Shown: positions 51,412 through 63,880, numbered from the stretch's first letter. The stretch: 64,000 nucleotides of DNA from Liolophura sinensis (GCF_032854445.1 NC_088301.1:54237187-54301186), one strand, 5' to 3'. The notes: generated by a model from the letters alone, not told the origin. Program-made: numbers and translations.

Positions 51412-51913
51412 GAAGCCCATTAGTGTCATGGTGAAAAAAATGGAGAGTAAAAACCTTAAATTTCGACTTTCCTTCTCGAAATTTCGACTTTTTCCTCGAA
51501 ATTTCAACATCTAATAAATGACACACTCTGACGACATACGGAGACATCGTATGAAGTACCACGCATAGTTTGCTCCAAATCGCGATATCAGGGCAATGAC
51601 AAAAGAAAATCTAAATTCCGGCTTTTCTGCAAATTTAGACGTTTTTCGAAATTCAGACCGTTGTCCATAAAATTTAGACTTTTTTCTCGAAATTTCTACT
51701 TCGTGTTAGGTCAATCACACACTCTGATGACACGCACACATAGTATACAGTAATACGCCGGACATGACAGGACATAAAAAAATTGGGTGTAAAATAGGCG
51801 ACATTTCGACATAGACAAGTCGAAATTTCGAGGAAAATGTCTATATTTCGAGAAAAAACTCGAAATTTCGACTTTTTTACACCTATTTTTTTAACGTGAC
51901 ACTAATGGGCTTC
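51412..51913. mobile_element. MITE-like foldback element B
   Basis: Ends are GAAGCCCATTAGTGTCATGG on the left and ACGTGACACTAATGGGCTTC on the right, a near-perfect terminal inverted repeat. The interior carries several copies of the perfect palindrome TCGAAATTTCGA and related forms in both orientations. About 502 bp, no transposase. It begins 168 bp after element A. Confidence 0.6.
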
Positions 51914-54900
51914 CATAATTGTCTCCTGTGGCCCGTGTTGTAAACAGTGCGACAGGTCCAGTGCCTTCAGCAGCTGACTGCCATAAAGGTCGGTACACCC
52001 GGATATGTGCTCTTGCCAGTAAAATTTTGGGTGTCGTGACTGAGGGCATTTTGGATTGAAGTTAAAACATTTGAGATTCATTTTCTCCAGAACACAATGT
52101 CCGATCGACTTGAAATTTAACACACAAAACAACCGTTTTCTGAACCCTATTTGGAAGGAGAAAGAATGCAATGTGTATGAAAATTAAGTGATGTCACATG
52201 AAAACAAAAAATGAATTTGAAGAATCTAAATATGTTATCCCACGTAGCTTGACGCCCTGATCACGAATCCGGTCTTATTGTTTTCCTGAGGTGTACATTT
52301 TTGCCGGAAATATATATGCTGTATATGTATACTGTATATATTCTGAAAATCGTTGAGTTGTGTTAAAAAATGCAGAGGACATGAACGCCCTCAAATACTG
52401 TTCAAAGGTCGATTTACTACTTTTGGCACATCTACATATACATACTATATAGTTTAGTTACAATGCACTAATTGTTGTTTATATATCAATGTATAGACAC
52501 AATTCCAGCAACCGAAATTGACATCGCACAGGCCGGAAATACCAGCTTGAAGCTCGGCATCGCTGCTTTAGCACCTATATTTACGGGTCTAAGCTAGTAT
52601 CCCAGCCGGACACCTCTTGCAATCGCTCAAATATTTATTATTCTTATTCAACTCGTAAAATTGCAACATCTCGAAATACTGGAGTCTTAATGAATAACAC
52701 ATGAAGCAACTTTTGTTGTTTTGTCCTGTTTCACCAGTTACGTGATATAGCAGCCATTTTGAATTTTATTGATACGCTAACAAATCTTCTTCTCCAAAAC
52801 GGCTGTACGTATCGAGATAAACTTTCAGTGTGCAGTTTTTAGGCGTTACCCATATTGTAAGAACTTAGATTGGTATGCAAATAAGGCAAAAAACTGACCA
52901 ATGAACTGGGTTCAAAAGTCAACTTTTACAACTGCTTAAATTCATTTAACAAACACACTGTCTGATTGCCCCTTGCTGTCACGATTACAAATCTGCAAAA
53001 ATTATTTTTTGTACTTTGTGTTGTTTTCATGTTATTACACAAAATCTAACAAAAATTTGACAAAACCCTTCTTTGTAAATAACCCGGGAGCTTTGTGCTA
53101 GACTGCATGAAAACATTGGCTGCAGTTTACGGCCTGAACCCGTCATCAGCTCTGCAGCAATGTATTCTTTCTGTCCTTTGCCCTCGGATATCAACTTTGC
53201 TACAATGTATTCTTTCTGTCTTTAGTGCTCGGCTGTCAGCTGAAGATCATAGGCGCTTATTCTCCATGCTAGTCTTCAGTAATTGGCCATTCCAGGGTTC
53301 AAATCCACTACGTTCCTTTCCATTTTTTTATATAGATAAATTTATAGATTTATAGATAAGTCTAATAACGTGGAACATGGCAACTCTGTTGGATAACAGC
53401 TTTAATTTTAATTGCAACTGATCTTCATGACACGATGTTAGTTAAACTAATGCCATATGGGGATGCTATACTCCTATGCTCTGTGAAAAATAGTGACCTC
53501 ACACCTGGCTGTACTTGTGTTGACCGCTGTTTTGGGCAGGAAACAAGGAAAATATTTTCAAGAGATTTAAGAGCGCACCTGCGACAGTCTGCAGACGTCT
53601 GAAACCGTGGGTGTCCGGTTCTAATTTCGAATATCCCGTTGTCTGCATGATGGCAACGATTATGGTTGAAAAGTCGCATATACCAAACTACAAGTCATAA
53701 AGTACCATCAAAACGTCAACCCACACATGGCCTAAGCTACAAATGAACACGAACTGTTCACATTTGAGTGCGTGTAGAGATACTGGCATCTTTCTGCTAT
53801 ATAGGATATAGGCCTACGGTGGTGCAGCACAGAAAAACAGCTCTGCAGTTCCATGCAGAAAATCTTGTTTAAACTAAAAGATCAATTACTATAAAACAAT
53901 TAAATTCGAGAGATGTGATTCGCGTTATTTGTATTATCGGAAGACAAAATTACTGTCAAAAGCAGATTTAGCTATCGGTATTTTAGACCCTTGTAAACCA
54001 TTTTGAAGTACCACGCTTGTTTACTGAATCATGTTTTTATGAATTGTGAAAAAAAAATATTTGTTTGGCCATTATATATAGGTGTATATTTACCATAACA
54101 GTCTAAAGTTATCAGCTACAGGCTTAGATGATATTTTCATGTCTGATCTCAAACTCTCACCCACCAAGGGCTCCACAGTCAACAAGATGGGCAGACGGTC
54201 TAACTTTAATTGGAACTAGTTAAAACAATATTTTTTTTAAATGCAGTTTACACTCACATAGCATAAATCTTGTGTCTAGGGAACATTCTGTGTGAAAATA
54301 AAGTCGTCGGGGATCTCCTTTAACAGCAGTTTGGTAATCAGCCTTAGCGAGATGGGGAAGATTTCCGATCTACGTGAAAGGGGTCTTTTTTGCGACTACA
54401 ACACCAGGCTTGACAATGGGATGTGAAAACCTTGCCTTTCGCTGGACAACCCGCAGGCGTCAATCCGTTGTGCAACAAGCTATAGCTGCACTGACTAAGC
54501 ATTGGGAAACTGCTAGCAGAACATTTTTGTGTATGTGCTGTTATTGCTAATCTGATTCATTTATATAAAAATAAGTTTATGCAATTTTAAAAAGTACAAA
54601 AGGAGGCAAAGCTGGGCTGTGTATACATCACGTTGAATAACATGGTCACGTCGCAGTCAACGCGTAACTGTGATATAATGTTGACATTTAAGGACAGCTT
54701 CCAAATCAGCATAGCACCTGATATGGGTGAAATCTATGCGCCTACAACATTCTGCGTATCTTTCGGACATCAGTGAACAATCAAGACTATATCAGAGAAT
54801 AATACCACAGGAAAGCGTGATTACAAATCTGTTTTCGCAATATACATGTATTGTAATATTTTTTTGGGTGGTAAGCGTGATATTAAAATCATGAAATCAT

Positions 54901-55081
54901 AAAAAATTGGGAAAGCAAACCTTTAAAGCGATGCTGTCAAAATACGAGTTTAAGAACCAAAATTAGTCTTATGCAGTCATATATTTAGACATTCATATTT
55001 TAAAAAATAAATACGTCGCATCCCAATACGCGTTTTGAAGGACGTCATCAGGTAAGGCCGTCACCACAGTCAATTTGTTTT
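51914..55081. other. No gene or repeat recognised
   Basis: AT-rich sequence with short open frames only. The doubled block TGTATTCTTTCTGTCYTT near 53160 and 53205 is a minor local duplication. I see nothing else I can support. Confidence 0.5.
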
Positions 55082-55237
55082 TTATTCAGTAACCTTGGAA
55101 ACGGAACATTTACATTTCGAATAAATAAACATGTCTCGTTTGGTTAAGCCGTGTAGTAGAATTTTGCAATTCCAGGACAATCTGTCCTTGGGGGCTGCCA
55201 GTGAATCACCACACTTGAACACAAGACAAGAAGGTGT
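55082..55237 (-). CDS. Exon-like frame, cysteine-rich, unknown
   Basis: On the minus strand a consensus acceptor (TTTAATTTTCAG) at 55238 is followed by 51 open codons and a stop: TPSCLVFKCGDSLAAPKDRL, a middle with another cysteine, and SKCKCSVSKVTE at the end. In-frame stops lie upstream in the putative intron. It could be a terminal exon. It lies about 500 bp downstream, on the same strand, of an R175 membrane-like frame at 55.7-55.86 kb. No family recognised. Confidence 0.25.
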   Translation of the reverse strand, partial: TPSCLVFKCGDSLAAPKDRLSWNCKILLHGLTKRDMFIYSKCKCSVSKVTE

Positions 55238-55689
55238 CTGAAAATTAAAGAAAAGTTTGTGCGATATATTTAAAAAGGTGGGACACCATGCAAATTAGAT
55301 CCATTCCATAATTAGTTTTATCCCATCAATAATTGCTGAATGCTTATAGCCTAGGCAACAATAAACGACTGCGTTTGGTATAGTTTGTATTTTACTGTAG
55401 TAACTGTTTTCTAAGTTACTTTATGCTAATAAATCTTCTTAAGGAACGTAAAATTCAAAACCTCGGTGTATGTTTAAATAACCATATGTTATTTAGTACC
55501 AAAAAAAACAAAAAAAAAAAACAAAAAAAAACGCATTTTCCACCATATCATGCAATACCGCCATTGTAATTGAGGTACCACAGTTCTTCACGAGTTTATA
55601 TGTCTACAGTATGATATCCATACGTTATTATAGCATTTCATAACTGTGCATAAACAACAAGTTAATTGAGTAAAGAAACTGCGTAAAAA

Positions 55690-55860
55690 ATATGGAGGAT
55701 AAAAATCTGTGCGTCGAAACAGATATTCATGTACCAGTGGTCAACCAGTAAGGACGTTCCAGGTCATTAATTGCATGGTTATTTCCCACAACGACGCATA
55801 ACACAAACCACCAAAGAACTATGAGAGTATGTAAAGAACGAAAATAGGACGGAATTTCAC
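55690..55860 (-). repeat. R175 repeat family, inverted copy
   Basis: The minus strand reads SLHTLIVLWWFVLCVVVG, then NDLERPYWLTTGT and a stop. It parallels the copies at 62.3-62.6 kb. Nucleotide similarity continues past the stop (CTGTTTCGACGCACAGATTT), which favours a repeat over a simple exon. Confidence 0.55.
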
Positions 55861-57059
55861 AGGTCGGCTAAAGACCCATGCTCAGTAGGCTAAACACCTT
55901 TACACCTATCTCCGACAGGCTGAGCAAGTTTTGAGATCACTTTTGAGATCTGTTTACTTAACAGAAAACACCAATCTACCATGGATTAGATACAAAAAGG
56001 TAATAAAAATAGATAACTGGAGTAGCTAACATGGTATTTTCCAGGTAATGTCTGCACTATACCATCCTTGCTCCTTATTCAAGATGGCGAGAGTCAGCGC
56101 CAGATTCCTACAAAGGCTATGAGCATTTATTGGTATGGCTATATGTACGTCTGCGCAACTTTTGAAATCGTATGGTTGACAACACTGTCTTGGAATATGT
56201 CTACTCCTTAAATCCAGCGTTATATGAGAGTTCAGGTCACTAGAATCTTCGTCAGATAAGTGATGTTGTGCCAGTGGCGTTCTGACAAGTAGTAGTCATG
56301 TTAACTGGCTGTAGCAAACTAGCTTCAGCTTAAGCCAAACACATACTATTAGACCTTATGCACAATAAAAAATATATTTTGGATGATGTATGCATTTTAT
56401 TTATATTTAATCCTAAGCATTAAAAAATCGAAATTTTCGGAAGAAAACCTTCAATAATAATAAAACAATATATATCATTTGGGGCGGAACCACATTAAGC
56501 TAAGAAATCATACATATGTTTCCCAAACACAGAAGAAATGCATTTGACTGAGGTTCCTTAACTGTAGTGTTTTCTGTAGTGTTTTGTGATGTAGGTCCCA
56601 GTTGGTACACAGCACACAATCACTGAAGGCGACGTGACAGTATGTCATGTATTGTTTGTGTAAGATATGAAAACGACATATAAACATAACCTTAAACGGC
56701 GAGATTTTATATCGCGTCTACTATATATGGATTGTACAGGAATATATATCATCAAGATACAGTTCGGTTAATGAACAAAGGCCGCGAAAAATGACTGTAT
56801 GTCTTCGTATTCATATGAGAACTGTTTAGATCTGCGAAAATGTGTGGGCAATTTGTGTTCAGTGGAATATATACTTGATTTGTGATATAACAGACGTTTG
56901 CAAAGGTATGAAAATGAATGATGAAAATACATCTGTATACTCTCACACAACTCAAGTTTAAACGCCCTAAATTCTCATTTGCGCTTTGTTCTTATGATTT
57001 TGCATCACGTTTCTCTTTATGAAACCTTAAATCCGGAACATACCGAAAACTAATGGTAC

Positions 57060-57312
57060 TTGTTGCTGCCTCGCTTGGCACTCAGCGCTTGCTGTAAGAG
57101 CAAGAAAACAGGACTGATTGGCCCGGTGTCAGTATAATGTGGTTGAGTGGGGTGTCATGTCTGGTGTCTTGGACATGATGCGTCAGTGGCGGCAGCATGG
57201 ACTTGCCCTGTCACAAGAAGACACACTATATGTACACACACCTAAAGACGCCTCGTCGTCATATGAATAAATCTTGTTAAGTACGATGTTAAACCCCAAT
57301 CGTACATACGTC
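57060..57312 (+). repeat. SINE copy, ATAC-tail variant
   Basis: 5'-truncated relative to the full SINE. It contains CTGCCTCGCTTGGCACTCAG, AGCATGGACTTGCCCTGTCA and GTACGATGTTAAACCCCAAT, then CGTACATACG. Closest to the copy at 31145. Confidence 0.75.
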
Positions 57313-57436
57313 CCCTTGTGTTACGGTTCATGATAACACTGATTTCTAGAAATTTTATCATTAAAATGTATTAGAAATTTTATTGGGTGGCACATTGCCA
57401 TATTATCCTTAGAGCTCTGTCATCCAATATTTCCTC

Positions 57437-57738
57437 GTGGGTCGAGTCACACCTAAGACTTCAAAAGAGGAAGTTGTAACTTCCTCGCTTGGCGTTCAGC
57501 ATGAAGGGGATAGTGCAACGACTGGTTGACCCGTATCAGTATAATGGCTCGGGGGTGGGGTGGGGGGTGGGGACTCAGTGAAGCAACACTAGATAAAAGA
57601 GCGGTGGAAATCCGTCCTACAACAAGGAGGTACCGGTACATTATATACACCCTATGGATTCCTTCGTCGTCATATGACTGAAAAAATGTTGAGCACGACG
57701 TTAAAACCCAAGCACTCATTCACTCAATCACTCACTCC
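57437..57738 (+). repeat. SINE copy (CACTC-tail family), 5'-truncated
   Basis: Starts at CGAGTCACACCTAAGACTTC, then matches the 25083 copy through GAGGAAGTTGTAACTTCCTC, GGTTGACCCGTATCAGTATA and the tail GCACGACGTTAAAACCCAAG. It contains an expanded G tract at 57552-57576 (runs of 5, 4, 6 and 4 G separated by single T), a strong quadruplex-type pattern not present in the full copy. Confidence 0.85.
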
Positions 57739-58599
57739 AATATCTATTTTAGATTGAACTCTGTGAGAGCTTTGGCTTCTAAAAGCGTGTAATTTTAGAC
57801 CTAATTTTACAGTAAATTGATAGATGGATAGTGGGCAAAACTATGTCTGTACTACATCGTAGTTCCTTGGTATATAGAGCGATTCCTAATACATCGTAAG
57901 AAAAGGCCTTGGTTGTCACAGAAAATAACCGCTTGACTCATGGAGACCTACTTAGTTCTACTAAGCTGGAAACTACTTTCCACAGATGGCTATGCGCTCC
58001 AAAACCATATTAATATAGGTTTGCTCAACAAAAGCAGATGGACTGTTGCCCACGCAATATCTTGTAGGAGACCATACATGGATAGCCCTATGTTAGCCAT
58101 GCTAAGTCAGAGATATGGCGCAAGGCGACCTCATCAGCCACAAATATAACGCTACATGAGTTCGAAAGAAATAATCCCAAGATTTTTTCATTTTGTCTCT
58201 AGTACACATGTACTGTCTACTATAACAGAGGCAATGCCAAAAGACTACGCTTACCCTTGGACAGACGTGTCGGATGTCGAATGAAGACGGCTTCAGACAA
58301 ATGGCCTTTTCATCAGGTCACATGTACAGACCGCTGCGCGAGGTATAAAGTAGGCTTTCATCAAACCATGCCCACCTGAGTATAAGATTACAGTGCGCCA
58401 GCTGGGCAGACTCTGATGGAGAAATATAGGGTATTGCGCAGGAAGATAATTCCAGTGATTTACTGAACGTGTTTTTTTGTACATCTCAACGTATGCGTTA
58501 CTTGATAAAGTCTTATCATTAACAGAATAATTAATTATACGACACCAATCACACAATGTTGGCGATATTTTAGTATGAAGAATTAATATGTAACATTTA

Positions 58600-59310
58600 T
58601 ACTGCACGCAATCGGTGAAATACAGTCCCTTAACAATTTACCATTTAACAAGTTAGGGTTTTATTTTAAATGCTCAGGTAAATTCTTAAATAGTAGCAAA
58701 TTACACGCCCCTGATACCTTGGCTTAAGCACAATTAGGCAAAAAAAAAATCAAAGAGAATTATGCAAAATGCTATGTTGCAATCACATTTAACATACAAT
58801 AACATTAAAGCAATGCTAATGGATCCTGCCTTGGGGATTCTCAGTTCACTAAAAGAATACTGGTTTATGCATTAATACAATATAATGCAGGAATACAAGT
58901 ACAACATAGAGAGTAAAACCAGATCAGTGACGATGCTGTGATAGCTGGCAAATTGGTCACTCGTAACCGGTGAAATATGGCAGCTTGTCAATTTACCCCA
59001 GTAAGGGTTTTATGTTAACTTTATGTAAATGTTTTACTGGTAGCAAATTACACGATGCCTAGTACCCTCGTTTGAGCAGAATTAAAAAAACAAATATAGT
59101 GATGTTAGGCTATATAGACGTCACTGGTTTACAATTACTCAAAATACTGTGTTGTTATCACGTTTAATATGTGATCACAATAAAGGACCACAGAATGGAG
59201 ATTATAACCTGAGTAGCGACGACCGTGTGACGACCTAGTGGTTTGCAAATACGTTACCAGTTAAGTGCGTCCTTTTTGACCCAGGTAAGGTTTTCTAACT
59301 ATTCATGTAA
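58600..59310 (+). repeat. R290 repeat family, three tandem units
   Basis: Units recur at about 58602, 58962 and 59246, marked by variants of GTAACCGGTGAAATATGGC, GTAAGGGTTTTATGTTAACT and AGTAGCAAATTACACG. The array is related in inverse orientation to 63015-63880. No consistent reading frame. Confidence 0.6.
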
Positions 59311-59821
59311 ATGCTTGTATACATGCAGTGTTGAGTATTAAGGGCTGCATTGAACATGAAAGTCGTATGCATTTAGGACGCGCTGTAATTCACATTCGTT
59401 CGTGTAGGCGCTGGTTGGAGGCGGCAGATAGAATTGCTGAAATCAGACATGTACTGCCTCACGCCCTTCTGAACACCTAGAGTAGGCTCTGTTTCACCCA
59501 CATCACCACGTTGATTCCTTTAACTAGGATATCACTGTGTAACCGTATTGAGTATTGTAGCTTTCTTAATCCATAAATAAGGAGGGTATATATACATATG
59601 GGTAAAAGCAATACACTTGTTGACAAATATGGACAGAGCTGTTAGGTTGCACATCATTCATAACTTTCTACAAATATATAAGTGAATGGTAGAATTCAAG
59701 ACGCGACAGAGATAAATATTTTTGTTTGAGTGCGACTTCATAACGATTTCTACAAAACAGATGATGATGGTGTATTTTAAACCTGGAACAACAACTATCG
59801 AGAGCGTCGACATCATTTTAA

Positions 59822-60010
59822 ATGGCTGACTTGCTCAAATTGTCTGATCTGTTTAAACAGACATCGGAGAAGTACAAGTTTACGGAAGGGGAGATTGACG
59901 AAATTGGGTTAAGGCCCATCCCATATCGTGGAGATAACCCAACTGATAGTCATGTAGGGGCATATTTCTATAGGGATCAGACTTCCCAAGACTGGAGAAG
60001 AGAAAAGTAG
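59822..60010 (+). CDS. Hypothetical 62-aa ORF
   Basis: The ATG is in a strong context (A at -3, G at +4). The hydrophilic product begins MADLLKLSDLFKQTSEKYKF and ends RDQTSQDWRREK. Codon use looks protein-like. A weak donor (GTAGTT) overlaps the stop, so it could be a first exon. No family recognised and no partner exon found. Confidence 0.2.
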   Translation: MADLLKLSDLFKQTSEKYKFTEGEIDEIGLRPIPYRGDNPTDSHVGAYFYRDQTSQDWRREK

Positions 60011-60765
60011 TTCCCCGTGCCATTAGACCCAAAGACATTAAATATGTCCACCCTTCATGGTTAATGTAACTCATGACATGTTTGAGGAAGGAAACACGAT
60101 ACTCAAATCCTGTCAGTAACCCGATGAGAAGGTTGGTATATTAATCAAGATAAAGAGTTTTATTTCAGATCTTCAAGTCTCTGCATTAACTCCACGTGGC
60201 TCTTATTAAAACTGTTAACTTTGCATTCATATAAGGCCATAAAAGCTGGGGAATGTTATTGATAATGCAACACGAGTCAATTTCTGTAAAGCGATAGATA
60301 TTTGCTTTCTTGGTATAAGCTCAGTGGTGCTCTGTTCTGAGGTATATCTTGCAACTGCATTATGTTGGCGTGTATGGCTACATTTGTTCTGGGCACATCC
60401 AATCTTCCTTTCAAAAATGATGTAGTAGGCTTGCTGCCTGTATTATAGATTTAAGTCCGGAGGTAGGACAATATTAAGTTACTGGAGAAGGGTGTTGGAT
60501 AGATATTGACTTTTTCCGATTGTAATCAGCATCCAACTAAATAAATAAATTATACGGGGACTGCAGAAGCTTGACGTTGACGGTTGTAATCCATTTCGTG
60601 ACCGTCCATTTTGTATAGTTTCTGTTTGGTAAATCTGTTTTACAGTAATTCAGTTGCGAGGAATCTTACTTATTTTAGTTATTTCACCTATCCACAGTTA
60701 TACAGTGGGTATTGTTTATAATACAAATATGAACCTTTCAATCTTTTAACATCAAGTGTTATGAA

Positions 60766-60831
60766 CTACTCGCTGATCTCTCCGGCATCATTGGAAAATG
60801 TTGACTGTTTCTGCTTCCAGACCTTCGCCCA
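60766..60831 (-). CDS. Exon-like terminal frame, unknown protein
   Basis: A good acceptor (TGTATATTTTTAG) is followed by 21 codons and a stop, beginning WAKVWKQKQS and ending NDAGEISE. A stop codon overlaps the acceptor in frame, so the segment makes sense only as a spliced last exon. Its charged composition suits a cytoplasmic tail. It lies 1.5 kb downstream, on the same strand, of the membrane-like frames at 62.3-62.67 kb, and the two may belong together. Confidence 0.25.
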   Translation of the reverse strand, partial: WAKVWKQKQSTFSNDAGEISE

Positions 60832-61494
60832 CTAAAAATATACACATATATTAAAGCGATCTTATAGTTTTATAAAATCTATCGGGTCTTTTGAGATTTT
60901 GAATTTGGATATTGTTTGTCGGTCGACGGCTTAAACTGTAGATACTTAGCTTACTTGTTTACAAATGGTGATTGTTTTATAGAGATGTTGTCTTATAGAG
61001 ACCCTGCAAAATACATCGCCATTGCAGTGGACATTTTGTGAAGATGCAGCGCGGTCCTTTACGGGTTAAAGGTAAAGCTCTCCTGATGCTGAAAGTACAT
61101 TCATTTTCACCTTCTTAAAAATTTTGTCCAGTTTATATACACACAACATTCAGTAAGTGCATGCATACATGAAAATGCCTTCCTCAGAGGGGTAAATTTA
61201 TGAATATAAAAGCGATTAGTATTATTGCATCATTCAGAATGTGGTGTGTTTCGTAGCTCAAAAGGGTACAACAGCGCAAACTTTAGGAATGAATACACCC
61301 TTGAGCTGTGCATCTACATTCCATATATGTTTAAATGACACATTTCACTGAATGCGTTTCTGTTATTGTATGTGTAACCGAAAAACATTTTAAATGACAG
61401 GACCCAAACGTGAGGAAAAACATAGGTAACACAAAAAAGAAATAAGTAGAAAGTATTCCTGTGAAATAATACAACCTAAGTCCAAACAGCTTAG

Positions 61495-61641
61495 TTAACA
61501 TCTTGAATCAAAAGTGGAATTCATCTGGAAATGCAAACAGTGCCCATCACCATATTTGCCGGTCATGCAATTGCCGTCTTTTATATGAACCCTTTGTTGA
61601 TTATTGTTGATACAATCTGTCGTATCGCAATTTTCACGCGA
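61495..61641 (-). other. Cysteine-rich open frame between two stops
   Basis: The minus strand is open for 48 codons, with cysteines in CDTTDCINNN, GNCMTGKYGDGHCLHF and DSRC, plus an NST sequon. This looks like an extracellular loop. It lacks a good acceptor and donor and does not join in phase to the 62295 donor, so it is only a candidate exon. Confidence 0.15.
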
Positions 61642-62286
61642 TTAATTACACTAAATCAGGATTAAAATTTACACGAAAAACATTTTTTGTTTACACATGT
61701 ATTATGCGGTAGTCCAGCGCCTTGTTTGTACCGAATATATGCGTGTAAGCCTGAGATTGTTGTACTATGTCTTATAAAGTTACTATGTCTTAAAAGTAAT
61801 ATAATATAGACTCTCAATAGTAAAGCCTGACTATGAAGATTCACTGGCAATGTTTTATGACATAGATCATATCGCGTCTCTCGTGTAGTGTAAGCCTAAG
61901 TAACAGAGCGAGGGTGAAATTGAAAGTTAGTAAGCCTAATATCCAGTGTGTGTTGATCTTGCTTGTAGATAACCGCTGCTCATTGAAACCCACAGATGAG
62001 CAAGAACCCATGCTCCCTCATTGATATGACCGTGGTGTGGGATGGTTGGGGCAGTTTTCAGGATTGTTCGAGGTGTATTAAACTCAGCATGCGTCGTTAA
62101 AAGTAGATTTCCAGGATATGTACCGTCACTTGTGCTTTGGAAATTGCTCTTAAGTCAAGCAAGTGCTACAATCGTGTTTCGATGATAACACATGAGCCGT
62201 GCAACTTTCTGTGGTGATAATTCTGTAGCAAATGTTCATTCATTTTTTTCGTTCATTTAACGCCAAGCGTGACATGACGTCATGTC

Positions 62287-62669
62287 TTCCTTACCTTCGT
62301 ATACCAGTCGCCAACCAATAAGGACGTTCCAGATCAATAATTGCAAGGCCAGTTCCCAACACAACGTTTAACACCAAGTACGAAAGAACTAAGATACAGG
62401 GTATATGAAGTATACACATAGGATTTTCAGTGATTGGAAATGTATGCCTCGAAACAGACATTCGTATAGGCCTACTAGCCGCCAACTGATAATAAGTGGG
62501 TTTCCAGGTCAATAATCAAAAAGCCAATTCCCAAAACGATGTATAACACAAGCCACCAAAGAACTAAGAAAGTATACAAACTATTTAAAATAAATGATGT
62601 CCTGTTAGAAATAACCTCAAAGTTCTCTTTTTTAGAGATCGTCTTTTCAACTGGTGGATGCTTTGGCAA
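62287..62669 (-). CDS. R175 membrane-like frames, two tandem copies; possible first exon
   Basis: Copy 1 (ATG at 62669) reads MPKHPPVEKTISKKE, a hydrophilic start, then LYTFLVLWWLVLYIVLGIG and a stop soon after IIDLE. Copy 2 reads LVLSYLVLNVVLGTGLAI then DLERPYWLATGIR, and runs into a GTAAGG donor at 62294. A hydrophobic helix followed by a PYWL-type loop is reminiscent of the first segment of four-pass claudin-like proteins, but this is only a resemblance. Copies are about 180 bp apart. Confidence 0.3.
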
Positions 62670-63014
62670 AGTAACTATCTAAATCAATTTCATAATTTAC
62701 ACAATTTTTACTCATTTTACGAACTAATTATGCCCATTCTTAAATATGGAGCGAAAGTTGGGTGGGGGGTGGGTCTTCAGAAACCATCAGATGTCGAAAG
62801 CGTCCATACCAAATATTGTAAAAATGACCTGAAATATTGCACGCAAAATGGTGTTGGAATACAGCAGACCATATTCTGCGATTCAAGTGTTTATTTGACA
62901 TTACTCATTTTTACGTGACTAAAGAAGTAAATATTGTACCAGTCGTCTAGCAACGTGAGTTTTTTTTAACATAATATAGCATTTTTTGTAACGTCCTGGA
63001 CAGCCCACATATCG

Positions 63015-63880
63015 TTGTGAACAGTTAGAATAAAACCCTGCCTGAGGTAAACTCACAAAAGGCCGTATTTCACCAGTTACGTGTGACCATTAGCCAGCTA
63101 TCACACTGTCGTCGCTGCTGTTTTAACTCCCTGTGCTGTACGTCTTTACTTATATCGTATTCCTGCATAAACCGGTATTCTGCTAGTGGACTAAGCATTC
63201 CCGAGGACGTCTAATAAATTGCAGTTATCATCAATGCATTTTTTTCACCTAATTCTGTTTGGGCCATGGTGTTAGGAGGCGAGTAAATTGCCACTATTTA
63301 TGCATTTACATGAACAATTAGAATAAAACCCTGACTGAGGTAAACTGACCAGGGGCCGTTTTTCACCGGTTACTGCCATTTGCCAACTATCACACTGTTG
63401 TCGCTGCTCTGGTTTTATTCTCTGTGCTTTACGTCTTTAATTATATTAGCTCCCTACACTTTACCTCTTATGACAAACCACCACAGTTGCTCGGACCCAT
63501 CCAAATACGACATTTTACCTACCAATTTCTGAATAAGACCACCTTTTCACGGAAAGTGTTTTTATTTTCTACTGGCCCATCCCTGAATGTAATACCAAAT
63601 CCACTGTACTTAGGCCAACACACCACTGCTTGTTACGAGTAGGCTTTGTATTTCTGCAGGCCTCTTCGCTGTTGGTGCTTTACGTATTTAGCACAATAAT
63701 GGATTTTCATGTACAATGTATTCTCTTCTGATTGCTGCATTTCTTTATTTAAGTTCGATTTACATTACAAATTATATAGTGCAACCAATGCACACAGCAA
63801 ATGAAACTATCTATATAAAACCAGTTAGTGTTACCATTTGGCAACTATCACACTATCGTCGCCGCTGTCTATGTTGTCAA
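63015..63880 (-). repeat. R290 repeat family, three units, inverted
   Basis: Units at about 63073, 63366 and 63818, marked on the plus strand by ACCAGTTACG, then variants of CAGCTATCACACTGTCGTCG and TAGAATAAAACCCTGCCTGA. Reverse-complement relatives of 58600-59310. The two arrays flank the 59.8-62.7 kb cluster of exon-like frames. Confidence 0.6.

Noticed and set aside
58293-58607. 104-aa minus-strand ORF that looked like part of a retroelement
   Set aside because: No reverse transcriptase or endonuclease motif could be found on reading it; probably chance.
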